Shown here piece by piece: positions 1 through 8,177 of a stretch of DNA of 57,588 nt. The first letter of the stretch is position 1; every line of letters starts with the position of its first letter. The notes beneath the pieces are model-generated. The model ran no database searches, was not told the origin of the DNA, and worked only from the letters and a program-made list of their open reading frames with translations. The position numbers were made by a program, and so were the translations under genes. The stretch comes from an uncultured Blastocatellia bacterium (GTDB lineage: Bacteria > Acidobacteriota > Blastocatellia > Chloracidobacteriales > Chloracidobacteriaceae): NCBI GenBank assembly GCA_937934745.1, contig CALGZC010000046.1:1-57588 (forward strand). The letters run 5' to 3'.

Positions 1-270
1 GGTTTTCTCAGGGAAGTTTCGTGCGTCCTCTGCGGCGCTGCGGTGAAATTTCCGGTGGGTCGAAGGACGATGGTGGTCAGAAGCAGCTCCCCTGCTGAAG
101 GAAGCGACTCCGGGGTGGTGCAACGCCGCGCCTGCGCGCCGGAGGAATCTCCGGGGCCTTCAGGCAGGGGAGGATATCAACTTGAGCGCGCGTTAGATGT
201 ACTGCGAGCAGGTTGTCCTCTGGGGCGCTGGCTGCTCGCCGCCAGCGGGTACGGTCACCGGTGACTGCCT
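1..270. ncRNA. Structured noncoding region, family not recognised
   Basis: No convincing protein is encoded here, but the stretch is dense in complementary arms. CCCCTGCTGAAGG at 89-101 pairs with 157-170 over 13 base pairs with one bulged G. Inside it, CCGGAG 139-144 and CTCCGG 149-154 form a GAAT-capped hairpin. GCGAGCAG 204-211 pairs with 232-239, and CGCTGGC 226-232 could alternatively pair with GCCAGCG 241-247. GTCACCGGTGAC at 254-265 is a perfect palindrome. CGTCCT 24-29 can pair with AGGACG 64-69. The strand is unknown because the arms are symmetric. It may be a structured RNA or the 5' part of a leader for the Rieske gene. I found no match to the cores of RNase P, tmRNA, SRP RNA, cobalamin or FMN riboswitches. 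Confidence 0.35.
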
Positions 271-514
271 ACAACCGCGTCTCGGTCATAGGAATCGTCT
301 TTGGGGGCGAACTCAGGGGATGATGTGATGGAACTGCCGATTGTGCAGCTGGGGAAACCCCAGGGGGGTTTGTGTGTTGACTTACACACACTCCGGTAGT
401 CCGTCGCTATACTCGGCTTCGTCTTACCCTCCGCAAGCGTGGTGACCACTTCCCCGGCGCATGCTTTTGCGATGATGTCCTTGAGTACTTAAGCTTCGCA
501 AACAAGGAGTTTGT
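271..514. other. Intergenic region upstream of the Rieske gene
   Basis: No gene is seen. It holds a short hairpin, CTGGGG 349-354 with CCCCAG 358-363, followed by a GTGTGT/ACACAC stem at 372-389. A TTGACT box sits at 378-383 and a TATACT box at 408-413, but they lie 24 bases apart, too far for a standard sigma-70 promoter. AAGGAGT just before position 515 serves as the Rieske ribosome binding site. Confidence 0.4.
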
Positions 515-1051
515 ATGACTGAACTGTCCGAAGTGGACAAAACCAAGCGCCTCTTCATGGGCCTTGGCTCAATCATTATTGGGGCCGGCATTGGCGGTGC
601 ATTGGCTTATCCGATTTTTCAGTTTGCCGTCGGCAACGCGCTTAAAACCGGAGAAAACAGCGACGATAAAAACTGGATTGATCTAGGCTCGGTTTCTGAA
701 TTTGAAGAAGGTAAGCCAACTGCACGAAAAATCACAATTGAGATACGTGATGGCTGGGTGAAGTCGTCGTCTGATGAAACCATTTGGGTTATGCGGCAGG
801 GTGACCGATTTCTAACCTTCACAGCCACCTGTCCACATTTGGGATGCAAGGTCAACTGGGTTCCTGAGCGCAATGAATACTTTTGTCCGTGTCACAACAG
901 CGCCTTCGAGATCACCGGTGAAAAGAAACCCGGGTCGGCCTCAGCACGTGGGCTAGATACGCTTGAATACCGTGTGACGGATGACCAAAAGCTTCAGGTT
1001 GTATTCCAGAAATTCAAGAACTTACTTCCTGAAAAAGAAGTTTTTTCATAA
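515..1051 (+). CDS. Rieske [2Fe-2S] protein of the cytochrome bc/b6f-type complex
   Basis: This 178-residue protein carries electrons from quinol at the Qo site to the c-type heme side of the complex. A membrane anchor at about residues 14-38 precedes the soluble Rieske fold. The cluster ligands are visible as CPHLGC (C106, H108) and CPCHNS (C124, H127), and C111 and C126 form the usual Rieske disulfide. A strong AAGGAG precedes the ATG. The cytochrome b gene follows 85 bases downstream, so the two form the core of one complex. The gene is AT-rich for this window: only 25 of the 60 bases at 661-720 are G or C. The assignment is secure; the exact complex subtype is less so. Confidence 0.95.
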   Translation: MTELSEVDKTKRLFMGLGSIIIGAGIGGALAYPIFQFAVGNALKTGENSDDKNWIDLGSVSEFEEGKPTARKITIEIRDGWVKSSSDETIWVMRQGDRFLTFTATCPHLGCKVNWVPERNEYFCPCHNSAFEITGEKKPGSASARGLDTLEYRVTDDQKLQVVFQKFKNLLPEKEVFS

Positions 1052-1136
1052 CGTGATCATCTTGCTCGTTACGGCCGGCGACAGCCCCCACGCTTCGGCG
1101 ACAACACATTGCTAGACTTTGGAAAGGTTTTCTGTT

Positions 1137-2570
1137 ATGGCTTCTCCGGCAGTTCCACAGTTCAACGGCGTGCTTGGAAAAGTTTATGACTGGGTTGACG
1201 AGCGCGCCGGCATCAGCGAAATCCTCCACGAGTTGCTTGATGAACCGATTCCCGGCGGAACGAAGTACGCCTACGCTTTTGGCAGTGCCCTGCTGTTTAT
1301 TTTTGCACTGCAATCAATCACAGGCGTATTTCTGGCGATGTACTATGTGCCGAGTGCTGAAGATGCCCATAAGTCGGTCGAGTACATCATGAAAGAAGTG
1401 CCCTTTGGGGCTTTCATGCGTGGGATGCACCACTATGGCTCGAGCGCTATGGTCATTATGGTGGTGCTGCACATTTTGCAGATTGTTATCTGGGGCGCTT
1501 ACAAACAGAAGCGGGAATTGCTTTGGCTGGTTGGGGCTGGGCTACTCCAGTTGGTGCTTGCCTTTTCACTTTCGGGCTACCTTTTGCCGTGGGACATGAA
1601 GGCATACTACGGTACGGTAGTCACGGTTGGTATTGCCAGTGAAGTGCCGCTTGTCGGTGACATGATCAAGCGCATCATCATTGGCGGCACGGAAATGGGA
1701 ACCATTACCATCTCGCGCTTCTTCATGGTTCACGTTTTCTTGCTCCCGGCACTCATGGCAGGTGGGATTGCGGCGCACCTGTACCTGTTCCGCAAGGCGC
1801 GACCGGCCGGCCCGTTCAACATGACCGAACAGGAGGCCATGTTCAAGGTCGAGCCTTTCTGGCCCGGGCAGGTTTTCAAGGATGCCGTGTTCTCGTTGGT
1901 GGTCTTCGCCATTTTAGCCTACTTGTCGCTGACGACCCTTGCCCCACTGGAACCGAAGGCTGACCCGTCGCAAACACAGTATGTCGCCCGTCCAGAGTGG
2001 TATTTCCTGTTTCTCTTCCAGCTTTTGAAGTATTTCCCCGGCTCAACAGCCATTATTGGCTCCCTGGTGATTCCAGGACTGGTCATGGCGGTGATCACCT
2101 TCCTGCCTTTCTTGGACCGCAACCCAGAGCGGCATCCGCTCAAGCGTCCGTTTGTCATGTTAGGGACGCTGGCGCTTTTGGTGGCAATAGGCACGCTACA
2201 TTTGCTGGCCAAGCGTGATGACGCCCAAAACTTTGCCGAACAGCTCCGAGCGCAGGAAGAAGAAGGGACCCGCTTCCTGAAAGAGCCATTTGAGCCGAAA
2301 GACATCAGTCGGAAGTCCGTTGCGCCTGCCGCACCTGCGCCAGAAGCCTTTGTAAAGAACTGTGCTGTGTGTCATGGCGAGAACGGCGAAGGTGGCCCTG
2401 CCGGTCCGAAACTAATCGGGGTTGCTAAGAAGGAAAAGCGGAGCAAAGAAGAGATAGCCGGACTGATCGAGAATCCGGCTGCATACGGTGCGCCGAAGAT
2501 GCCGCCAATGCCGCAGGTGTCGGCAGCCGAACGCACTGCTATTGCCGATTGGATTCACACACTCAAGTAA
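1137..2570 (+). CDS. Cytochrome b (b6-type heme spacing) fused to a C-terminal cytochrome c domain
   Basis: This is the membrane quinol-oxidising subunit, 477 residues. Heme ligands are H98/H112 in helix B (14 apart) and H199/H214 in helix D (15 apart); the 15 spacing is the b6 type, whereas mitochondrial-type b has 14. The Qo motif PEWY is at about 286-289, so the b6-like half and the subunit IV-like half are one chain. After the last membrane helix comes an Ala/Pro linker and one CAVCH heme-c site near residue 410, with a Met-rich MPPMP stretch that could supply the axial Met. I chose the ATG at 1137 because GGAAAGG lies just upstream; a TTG at 1119 would add six residues. The partner is the Rieske gene upstream. 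Confidence 0.93.
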   Translation: MASPAVPQFNGVLGKVYDWVDERAGISEILHELLDEPIPGGTKYAYAFGSALLFIFALQSITGVFLAMYYVPSAEDAHKSVEYIMKEVPFGAFMRGMHHYGSSAMVIMVVLHILQIVIWGAYKQKRELLWLVGAGLLQLVLAFSLSGYLLPWDMKAYYGTVVTVGIASEVPLVGDMIKRIIIGGTEMGTITISRFFMVHVFLLPALMAGGIAAHLYLFRKARPAGPFNMTEQEAMFKVEPFWPGQVFKDAVFSLVVFAILAYLSLTTLAPLEPKADPSQTQYVARPEWYFLFLFQLLKYFPGSTAIIGSLVIPGLVMAVITFLPFLDRNPERHPLKRPFVMLGTLALLVAIGTLHLLAKRDDAQNFAEQLRAQEEEGTRFLKEPFEPKDISRKSVAPAAPAPEAFVKNCAVCHGENGEGGPAGPKLIGVAKKEKRSKEEIAGLIENPAAYGAPKMPPMPQVSAAERTAIADWIHTLK

Positions 2571-2595
2571 CTTGAGCACAACGGCCGCTGTTTGC

Positions 2596-2627
2596 CCGCG
2601 CCCGCCAAATGGCGGGCGCGGCCTTTT
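2596..2627 (+). terminator. Rho-independent terminator after the cytochrome b gene
   Basis: An 11-base-pair GC stem (2596-2606 with 2611-2621) closes on an AAAT loop and is followed by CCTTTT. It lies 25 bases after the cytochrome b stop and separates this operon from the hydroxylase gene. Confidence 0.8.
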
Positions 2628-2763
2628 GCGGGATTCTGCAGACGCACCGATGCGTATTGGTCGGGACGACTTTCACCAGGTGGCCGTTGGTTTGTCCATG
2701 CGCATTCGGTAGCATGGCTTTCGCGTCCCTCAGTCATATCCGTTCGTAGGGAGGAGAGCTGTG

Positions 2764-3615
2764 ATGCCTGCCGCCGTTGCCTTACAACCTCTGCCTAAAA
2801 AGCTCTCCACAGAAGTTGTTTTCAAAGCGAAGCCCTCGCTCCCACTGGCTCCGAGTCCGTCGCCGGAAGGCACCATTGGGCGTGACATTCAGCCGCCGAT
2901 TTATGCGCCGGTGCAGCATGAGACGTGGCGCAGACTCTACGACCGGCAGTCGGCCGCCATTGTCGGTCGGGTCTGTGATGAGTATCTCGAAGGGCGTGCC
3001 AAGCTTTGTTACGAACGCGAGCGCGTCCCACGGTTGGCCGACTTGAGTGAGCGTCTGCGCGCCTGCACCGGTTGGCAGTGTGTGCGGGTTGAAGGGTATG
3101 TCCCTGAAGCGACGTTTTTCCTCCTGCTGGCGCAGAAGTTGTTTCCCTGTACGGACTTTCTCCGGCATCCATCCGAGCTGGAATACACGCCTGCTCCAGA
3201 CATGTTCCACGACCTCATGGGTCACTTGCCGATGATTACCAACCCGCGTTTTGCATCGTTCTTCCACAAGTTTGGGTTGGCCGGCATCAATGCCCGCCGC
3301 GAAGAAGACACGGTCAAACTGGGGCGGATATACTGGTACACAGTCGAGTTTGGGCTAATTAATCCGACGGCGCATGCCGGTGCCGCGCGCGATCAGCGTC
3401 TGACGAAAATCTACGGAGCCGGCATTAGTTCATCGGTCGGGGAAATTGCCTACGCACTTTCAGACGCGGTTAAGAAGACGCCGTTTGACATCGAGCGCGT
3501 TGCTGCCACGCCCGTTGAAATTCACCACATGCAGGACGAGCTGTTTGAGATTGCGTCTTTTGATGAACTTGAGCAGTCCTTTGAGGCCTGGGCGACAGCG
3601 CAAAGCTTGATATAG
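2764..3615 (+). CDS. phhA: Biopterin-dependent aromatic amino acid hydroxylase (phenylalanine 4-monooxygenase type)
   Basis: It hydroxylates an aromatic amino acid, most likely phenylalanine to tyrosine, using O2, tetrahydropterin and non-heme iron. The 283-residue protein is the bacterial catalytic domain without the ACT regulatory domain of animal enzymes. The iron triad is H149 and H154 in FHDLMGH and E195 in YWYTVEFG; the KIYGAGISSS region matches the pterin/substrate part of the family. GGGAGGAG lies seven bases before the ATG at 2764; a GTG directly before it is too close to that site. A pteridine-reductase-like SDR follows 0.6 kb downstream and could regenerate or make the pterin cofactor (inference). 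Tryptophan hydroxylase activity cannot be excluded from sequence. Confidence 0.92.
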   Translation: MPAAVALQPLPKKLSTEVVFKAKPSLPLAPSPSPEGTIGRDIQPPIYAPVQHETWRRLYDRQSAAIVGRVCDEYLEGRAKLCYERERVPRLADLSERLRACTGWQCVRVEGYVPEATFFLLLAQKLFPCTDFLRHPSELEYTPAPDMFHDLMGHLPMITNPRFASFFHKFGLAGINARREEDTVKLGRIYWYTVEFGLINPTAHAGAARDQRLTKIYGAGISSSVGEIAYALSDAVKKTPFDIERVAATPVEIHHMQDELFEIASFDELEQSFEAWATAQSLI

Positions 3616-3910
3616 GTGCAGTGCCAGGCAAAAGAGGGTGTATCCGGCCGCGCTCCTTCGATGCGCCCAAAACTGGGCCGGGTGCTGACGGCGTGTTTGT
3701 GCGCCCAACGGACCGGCGCAGCGGGGTCGAGTGCTGCTCCGGCAGAAACGGGTTGTCACAGGCCCACTCCTGACCACCTGCATCTCGCAGCGCGGCTTGA
3801 CATTTTTGCCTGGCGCGGTGCCCGGTGGCCCTGGTTTCTCACAGGTCACAGGAATAGTCTCTCGGAACCGGTCACGGCAGTTGCTCACCTGTACGCTCTC
3901 ATTTAGACGC
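3616..3910. other. Intergenic region between the hydroxylase and a small membrane-protein gene
   Basis: Two overlapping short frames are open on the plus strand, but their products are low-complexity and resemble no protein. I see no clear terminator or promoter. Confidence 0.5.
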
Positions 3911-4108
3911 TCAGCGGGAGGATTGCCATCGGCCAAAGAGCCGTCCAAGTCCGTACAGTAACAACACAACACCCAAGCCCAGGTGAAAGGTCGGCGTGCG
4001 CGACGGTGCTACAGCCCACTCGACGACGTACCACGTCCCGATCAGCACAAAAAACAGAGGTAAGACCCACAGTATCGGCAGATGAGAGGGTTTTTTGTCC
4101 GGTGACAT
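3911..4108 (-). CDS. Small two-helix membrane protein
   Basis: A 65-residue protein with a short polar N-terminus, a hydrophobic helix at about residues 11-30, a polar turn, a second helix at about 40-57 and a basic end with RLFGRW. The layout fits a small inner-membrane protein with both ends in the cytoplasm. It stands alone on the minus strand between plus-strand genes, so it must have its own promoter. The ATG at 4108 is preferred over a TTG one codon earlier. I do not recognise the family. The sharp alternation of hydrophobic and basic parts supports a real gene. Confidence 0.6.
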   Translation of the reverse strand: MSPDKKPSHLPILWVLPLFFVLIGTWYVVEWAVAPSRTPTFHLGLGVVLLLYGLGRLFGRWQSSR

Positions 4109-4223
4109 CAACGAGACCTAGGGTAGGAGGAGGCCGTGGTCAATTGCTACCAACCGTACCATAGCCGACCTGGTTTGCCAAAATGAACTGCACTGCAAAC
4201 TCCACCGTGGGAGAGAAACTACC

Positions 4224-4946
4224 ATGCAACTGGCGGGCAGTATTGCATTGGTGACGGGCGGTGCGCGACGTTTGGGAGCTGCCATGGCGCAGGCTCTGGC
4301 GGCACAGGGTGTTCACCTTGCACTTCACTGTCATACGTCCCGGGAAGCAGCCGAGGCGCTGGCAGCTACACTGCGCCCTGCCGGCGTTACCGTCGAGGTG
4401 TTGCAAGCTGACCTACGCTACCCGGCCGAGGTCGATGCTCTCTTTGAAGCTATCGTCCACCGTCTTGGCGCGTTGCACATTCTCGTCAACAACGCTGCCG
4501 TCTTCGAACGTTGCCCAGTTTTGGCGCTCACCGATGCTGATTGGGAACAAACCCTCACGGTCAATCTCACCGCTCCTTTTTGGTGTGCGCGCCGCGCTGC
4601 TGCCCTTATGACAGCTCAGGGACGCGGCAAAATCGTCAATTTGGCCTGCGTCGGGGGAATCCGGCCGTGGACAGATTATGTCCACTACAACGTTTCTAAA
4701 GCCGGTCTCATCATGCTGACCGAAAGCCTGGCGAAAGCCCTTGCGCCGGTTGTTCAGGTCAATGCCATTGCACCGGGCAAAGTTGATTTCACGGCGACCG
4801 GTCAGGGTGTGACACCGGATGCCATCACCCAGGCACTCTTGTACTTGCTGAGTGCCGATGCTGTAACCGGCGAAACAATTTTTGTGGACGCCGGTTATCG
4901 GCTCGGCCTCGCATCTGATCGGATGACGCTGCAAACGAAGACGTGA
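4224..4946 (+). CDS. SDR-family reductase, pteridine reductase-like
   Basis: This 240-residue NAD(P)H-dependent reductase has a Rossmann fold. The cofactor loop reads TGGARRLG, the TGxxxRxG form typical of pteridine reductases (PTR1/FolM) rather than the usual TGxxxGIG. NNAAVF follows, and YNVSK carries the catalytic Tyr and Lys. The usual catalytic Ser position reads IVNLACVGG, without Ser, as is common in PTR1-type enzymes. The likely role is reduction of dihydropterin or dihydrofolate. The nearby pterin-dependent hydroxylase fits this. A 3-oxoacyl-ACP reductase-like role is the main alternative. The start is supported by GGGAGAG about ten bases upstream. Confidence 0.75.
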   Translation: MQLAGSIALVTGGARRLGAAMAQALAAQGVHLALHCHTSREAAEALAATLRPAGVTVEVLQADLRYPAEVDALFEAIVHRLGALHILVNNAAVFERCPVLALTDADWEQTLTVNLTAPFWCARRAAALMTAQGRGKIVNLACVGGIRPWTDYVHYNVSKAGLIMLTESLAKALAPVVQVNAIAPGKVDFTATGQGVTPDAITQALLYLLSADAVTGETIFVDAGYRLGLASDRMTLQTKT

Positions 4947-5004
4947 TATGCTCCGGCAACTTCGTGTAAAGGATTTGATTTTTCAACGTAACAGTGAGAA
5001 AACA

Positions 5005-7152
5005 ATGAAGTTGTTTGCTATTGCCCTCGTGCTCTGTGCCACACTGGCCGGCCATTTGGCGCCGGTGTGCAGCGCTGCCTCTGAGACGCCGCCGTTGTTG
5101 ACTTCCGTACTGGTCGAACAAGCCGAATGGCGGGTGACAGGTCCCTTTGGCGGGACGGTACGCGCACTGGCGCAAGACCCGACAAATCCCAAACGCATGT
5201 TCATCGGTACGGCCGACGGTCAAATCTACGTGACAACCGACGGTGCGCAGACCTGGCGGTGGTTGCCGAGCTTTAATCGCCCACAGTACATCATTGAAAG
5301 CATTGTTGTTGACCCAACAGCAACCGATACGCTGTACGCCGCCGTTTGGATGCTCGAAAACGATCGCGAAGGCGGGGTGTATAAATCCACAGATGGTGGG
5401 GTGACGTGGCGCAATATTCTCAGGCAGGAGTCGGTGCGCGCCTTCGCCATGGCACCGAGTAACGCCAGCGTGCTTGTCGCCGGGACGCTCTCCGGGGCCT
5501 TTCGCTCCACAGATGGGGGCGAAACCTGGGCGCGCTTGTCACCGGCCGGTCACAAGGGGATTCGCAACATCGAATCCGTGGCGATTGATCCTCGGAGTCC
5601 TGACATCGTGTACGTTGGCACCTGGTATCTCCCTTGGAAAACCACGGATGGCGGCCAGAACTGGACGTTTATTCACGGCGAAACTTCCAAACTGATCGAG
5701 GACTCCGACATTTTTAGCATCGCCATTGACGCCTTCAATCCCGAACAGGTCTATTGCAGCGCCTGTAGCGGCATTTACCGCAGCCTGGACGGCGGCCGCA
5801 ACTGGACGAAATTCAAAGGTATCCCATCAAGTGCGCGCCGAACACACGTCATTTTCCCGCACCCGACGCGCGAGAAGGAAATCTTTGCCGGGACAACCGC
5901 GGGGTTGTGGTGGACGGCCGACGGTGGCGAGAGCTGGCAGCAGTTGCTGCCCTCGACAACTACCATCAATGAAATCCGCATTCATCCCTCTGCGCCGAAT
6001 CGTGTAATTGTCGGGACTGAAAATCGCGGCGTCCTGATCAGCGAAGACGGTGGTGCGACGTTTCAACCGTATAACACCGGTTTTGTCACGCGGCGCATCT
6101 CCGGATTGCTAGCCGATAGCACGCAGCGGGGGCGCATCTTTGCCACGGTAATGTTCAACGGTGCAGAAGGCGGCGTCTATGTCTCCAACGACATGGGACA
6201 GACCTGGCAACCGACAGCTCAGGGAATGGGTGCGCGCGACGTGTATGGGTTGTGCACGCAGACTAACAACCCAGGCCGCTTCTATGCGGCTACCAACGAC
6301 GGTGTGTTTTTCACGGACAACGGCGGCCGACTCTGGCAGCCGGCCAATCCGCCTGCAAACTGGAAGCCCACACCGGTTGCCCCGGGCGGCCGGCTGGCTG
6401 CCGCAGCGCCTTCTACATCCCGTCCACGCCCGTCCGGTAAGGGGCGCCTGGCAGCACGGGCATCTCGCCGGATGATCCTCCGGCAGCGATTGAAGGGTCA
6501 TGTTGTCGAGCTGACTTCGACTGGCGATGGATGGCTCTACGCCGCCGCCTGGGATGGTCTGTTCCGAACGGACAATCCAGCCAAAGGCTGGGAAAAACTC
6601 AACCTTGGTGCATACCGGGGACGGGTTTTTTCTGTCGCTGTGTCACCGCACAACCCGGAGGTGATTCTGGCCGGCATTTCCGACGGCCTGCTGATGAGTC
6701 GCGATGGTGGGGCAACTTGGGAGCGGGCCGGCCTCCCCGTGCAGAGTACAAAGGACACCACTTGCGTACAGGAAATCGCCATCCATCCACATCAGCCGGG
6801 AACCATACTCGTCGGTACGCGCCGCACAGCCTACGTGAGCTACAATGGTGGGCAGACGTGGGCGCGGCTGGGGCGCGGCATTGGTTTCGGCGATATTGCC
6901 GTGATTCGATTCAATCCACGCAACGCCGACGAAGTCCTCATCGGTGATGCGCAGGGCGGCGGCCTGTACCTTTCGGTCAACGGGGGACAACTGTTCCACC
7001 GCCTGGACCGGCGCGCTGAACTACCGGGCCATCGGATGTGGGCTGCGGCATTCGATCCCTTCACAACCGGACGGATGTATGCCGGCTCGGTCACATCAGG
7101 GGTCATGATTGTCACCCTCCCGGTGACAACCATGACGGCTGCGAACCCATAA
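5005..7152 (+). CDS. Secreted Asp-box (BNR/sortilin-like) beta-propeller protein
   Basis: The 715-residue product starts with a Lys-containing signal peptide ending near the Ala-rich CSAA. The rest consists of about a dozen Asp-box repeats of the S/T-x-DGG-x-TW type, for example STDGGETW, TTDGGQNW, SLDGGRNW, TADGGESW and SRDGGATW. This matches sortilin/VPS10- or Ycf48-like propellers. About residues 440-480 form a basic, Pro/Arg-rich insert that interrupts the blades. No catalytic residues of sialidases are evident, so a binding or assembly-factor role outside the cytoplasmic membrane is more likely than hydrolysis. I chose the ATG at 5005 because the signal peptide begins there. mutM starts five bases after the stop, suggesting cotranscription. 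Confidence 0.8.
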   Translation: MKLFAIALVLCATLAGHLAPVCSAASETPPLLTSVLVEQAEWRVTGPFGGTVRALAQDPTNPKRMFIGTADGQIYVTTDGAQTWRWLPSFNRPQYIIESIVVDPTATDTLYAAVWMLENDREGGVYKSTDGGVTWRNILRQESVRAFAMAPSNASVLVAGTLSGAFRSTDGGETWARLSPAGHKGIRNIESVAIDPRSPDIVYVGTWYLPWKTTDGGQNWTFIHGETSKLIEDSDIFSIAIDAFNPEQVYCSACSGIYRSLDGGRNWTKFKGIPSSARRTHVIFPHPTREKEIFAGTTAGLWWTADGGESWQQLLPSTTTINEIRIHPSAPNRVIVGTENRGVLISEDGGATFQPYNTGFVTRRISGLLADSTQRGRIFATVMFNGAEGGVYVSNDMGQTWQPTAQGMGARDVYGLCTQTNNPGRFYAATNDGVFFTDNGGRLWQPANPPANWKPTPVAPGGRLAAAAPSTSRPRPSGKGRLAARASRRMILRQRLKGHVVELTSTGDGWLYAAAWDGLFRTDNPAKGWEKLNLGAYRGRVFSVAVSPHNPEVILAGISDGLLMSRDGGATWERAGLPVQSTKDTTCVQEIAIHPHQPGTILVGTRRTAYVSYNGGQTWARLGRGIGFGDIAVIRFNPRNADEVLIGDAQGGGLYLSVNGGQLFHRLDRRAELPGHRMWAAAFDPFTTGRMYAGSVTSGVMIVTLPVTTMTAANP

Positions 7153-7157
7153 CTGTC

Positions 7158-8024
7158 ATGCCAGAGTTGCCGGAAGTGGAAGGCGTGGCGCGCGCCCTGC
7201 AGCCACGCCTCTGTGGGCGCCGGATTCTCACAGTGCAGATCACCCGTCCGCGGCTCGTTGCACCGCAGACGGCAGCTGCGTTTGCCGCCGGTGTCGAGGG
7301 TGCAACGTTCACCGATGTTGGGCGACGGGGTAAGTATTTGCTGCTGCACCTCGATAATGCCTACACGTTGCTTGTTCACCTGCGAATGGCAGGGCGCTTC
7401 CTGTATGTCATGCCTTGTGACCCGTTACCCAAATTCGTCCATGCCATCTTCGATCTTGACAACGACCGGCGGCTTGCGTTTCAGGACCAACGCCACTTTG
7501 CCGTCATGCGGCTCGTCCGAACGGACGAACTCAACCAACTCAAAGAACTGCGCAACTTGGCTCCCGAGCCGCTCGGGCCGGCGTTTACACCTGCTTATTT
7601 GCAGCAGGTCCTGGCAGCCACACGGCGTCCTGTCAAGGAGGTATTGCTCGACCAGCGCTGTGTCGCCGGATTGGGGAACATCTATGCGGCGGAGGCACTG
7701 TTTGCTGTCGGTGTGAACCCAAAAACACGGGCAAACAACATTCCGAAGGCGAAGGTCAAGCGTTTGTGGGCAGTGATTCGGATGCTCCTAGAATCGGCCA
7801 TCGAGGCCGGCAGCACGATTGATGTCAACCCGGAAAGCATTGCCGGGCAATACTTTGGCGCAGCTTATGCAGAGGCGCTGCTGGTGTACGACCGGGAAGG
7901 TAAGCCATGTGTCCGTTGTGAGACGCCGATTGTCCGCATTCGGCAGGGGCAACGCTCGACATACTTTTGTCCGCAGTGCCAACCACAACGGCACGCTAGA
8001 TCGGGGCGACAGTCCGGTCGCTGA
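7158..8024 (+). CDS. mutM: Formamidopyrimidine-DNA glycosylase
   Basis: It removes 8-oxoguanine and ring-opened purines from DNA and cuts the abasic site. The 288-residue product begins MPELPEVE, so after Met removal Pro is the Schiff-base nucleophile and Glu the general acid. The conserved Lys lies in RRGKYLL near residue 58. VAGLGNIYA is the helix-two-turn-helix DNA contact. The C-terminal zinc finger is complete (CVRC...CPQC). The start is fixed by the MPELPE motif, although no good ribosome binding site is visible, so translation may be coupled to the upstream propeller gene five bases away. Confidence 0.96.
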   Translation: MPELPEVEGVARALQPRLCGRRILTVQITRPRLVAPQTAAAFAAGVEGATFTDVGRRGKYLLLHLDNAYTLLVHLRMAGRFLYVMPCDPLPKFVHAIFDLDNDRRLAFQDQRHFAVMRLVRTDELNQLKELRNLAPEPLGPAFTPAYLQQVLAATRRPVKEVLLDQRCVAGLGNIYAAEALFAVGVNPKTRANNIPKAKVKRLWAVIRMLLESAIEAGSTIDVNPESIAGQYFGAAYAEALLVYDREGKPCVRCETPIVRIRQGQRSTYFCPQCQPQRHARSGRQSGR

Positions 8025-8177
8025 TATGCTATCTTTACGCATAACACATAACGTGCCGTTTCGTTTATCGCCCCCTGCGTAGCTTGGAGCGTGTTTGCGT
8101 GCGCCGATGAGTGATGAGATTGAAACGCCAGAGATAGGCCAGAGATAGTTTCCAGACTGACAATAAGGTGCTTCGCT

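Noticed and set aside
1-80. FMN or cobalamin riboswitch suggested by TTCTCAGGG and CGGTGAAATTTCCGG
   Set aside because: The FMN core ACCGGCGGT and GCCGAC segments, and the cobalamin box, are absent.
43-264. 73-codon frame on the plus strand
   Set aside because: It lies in the structured region, has no ribosome binding site and its Gly/Arg-rich product resembles no protein.
378-413. Sigma-70 promoter TTGACT...TATACT before the Rieske gene
   Set aside because: The spacer is 24 bases, too long for a functional pair.
3616-3961. Two overlapping plus-strand frames after the hydroxylase gene
   Set aside because: Low-complexity products, no family match and they run into the minus-strand membrane-protein gene.
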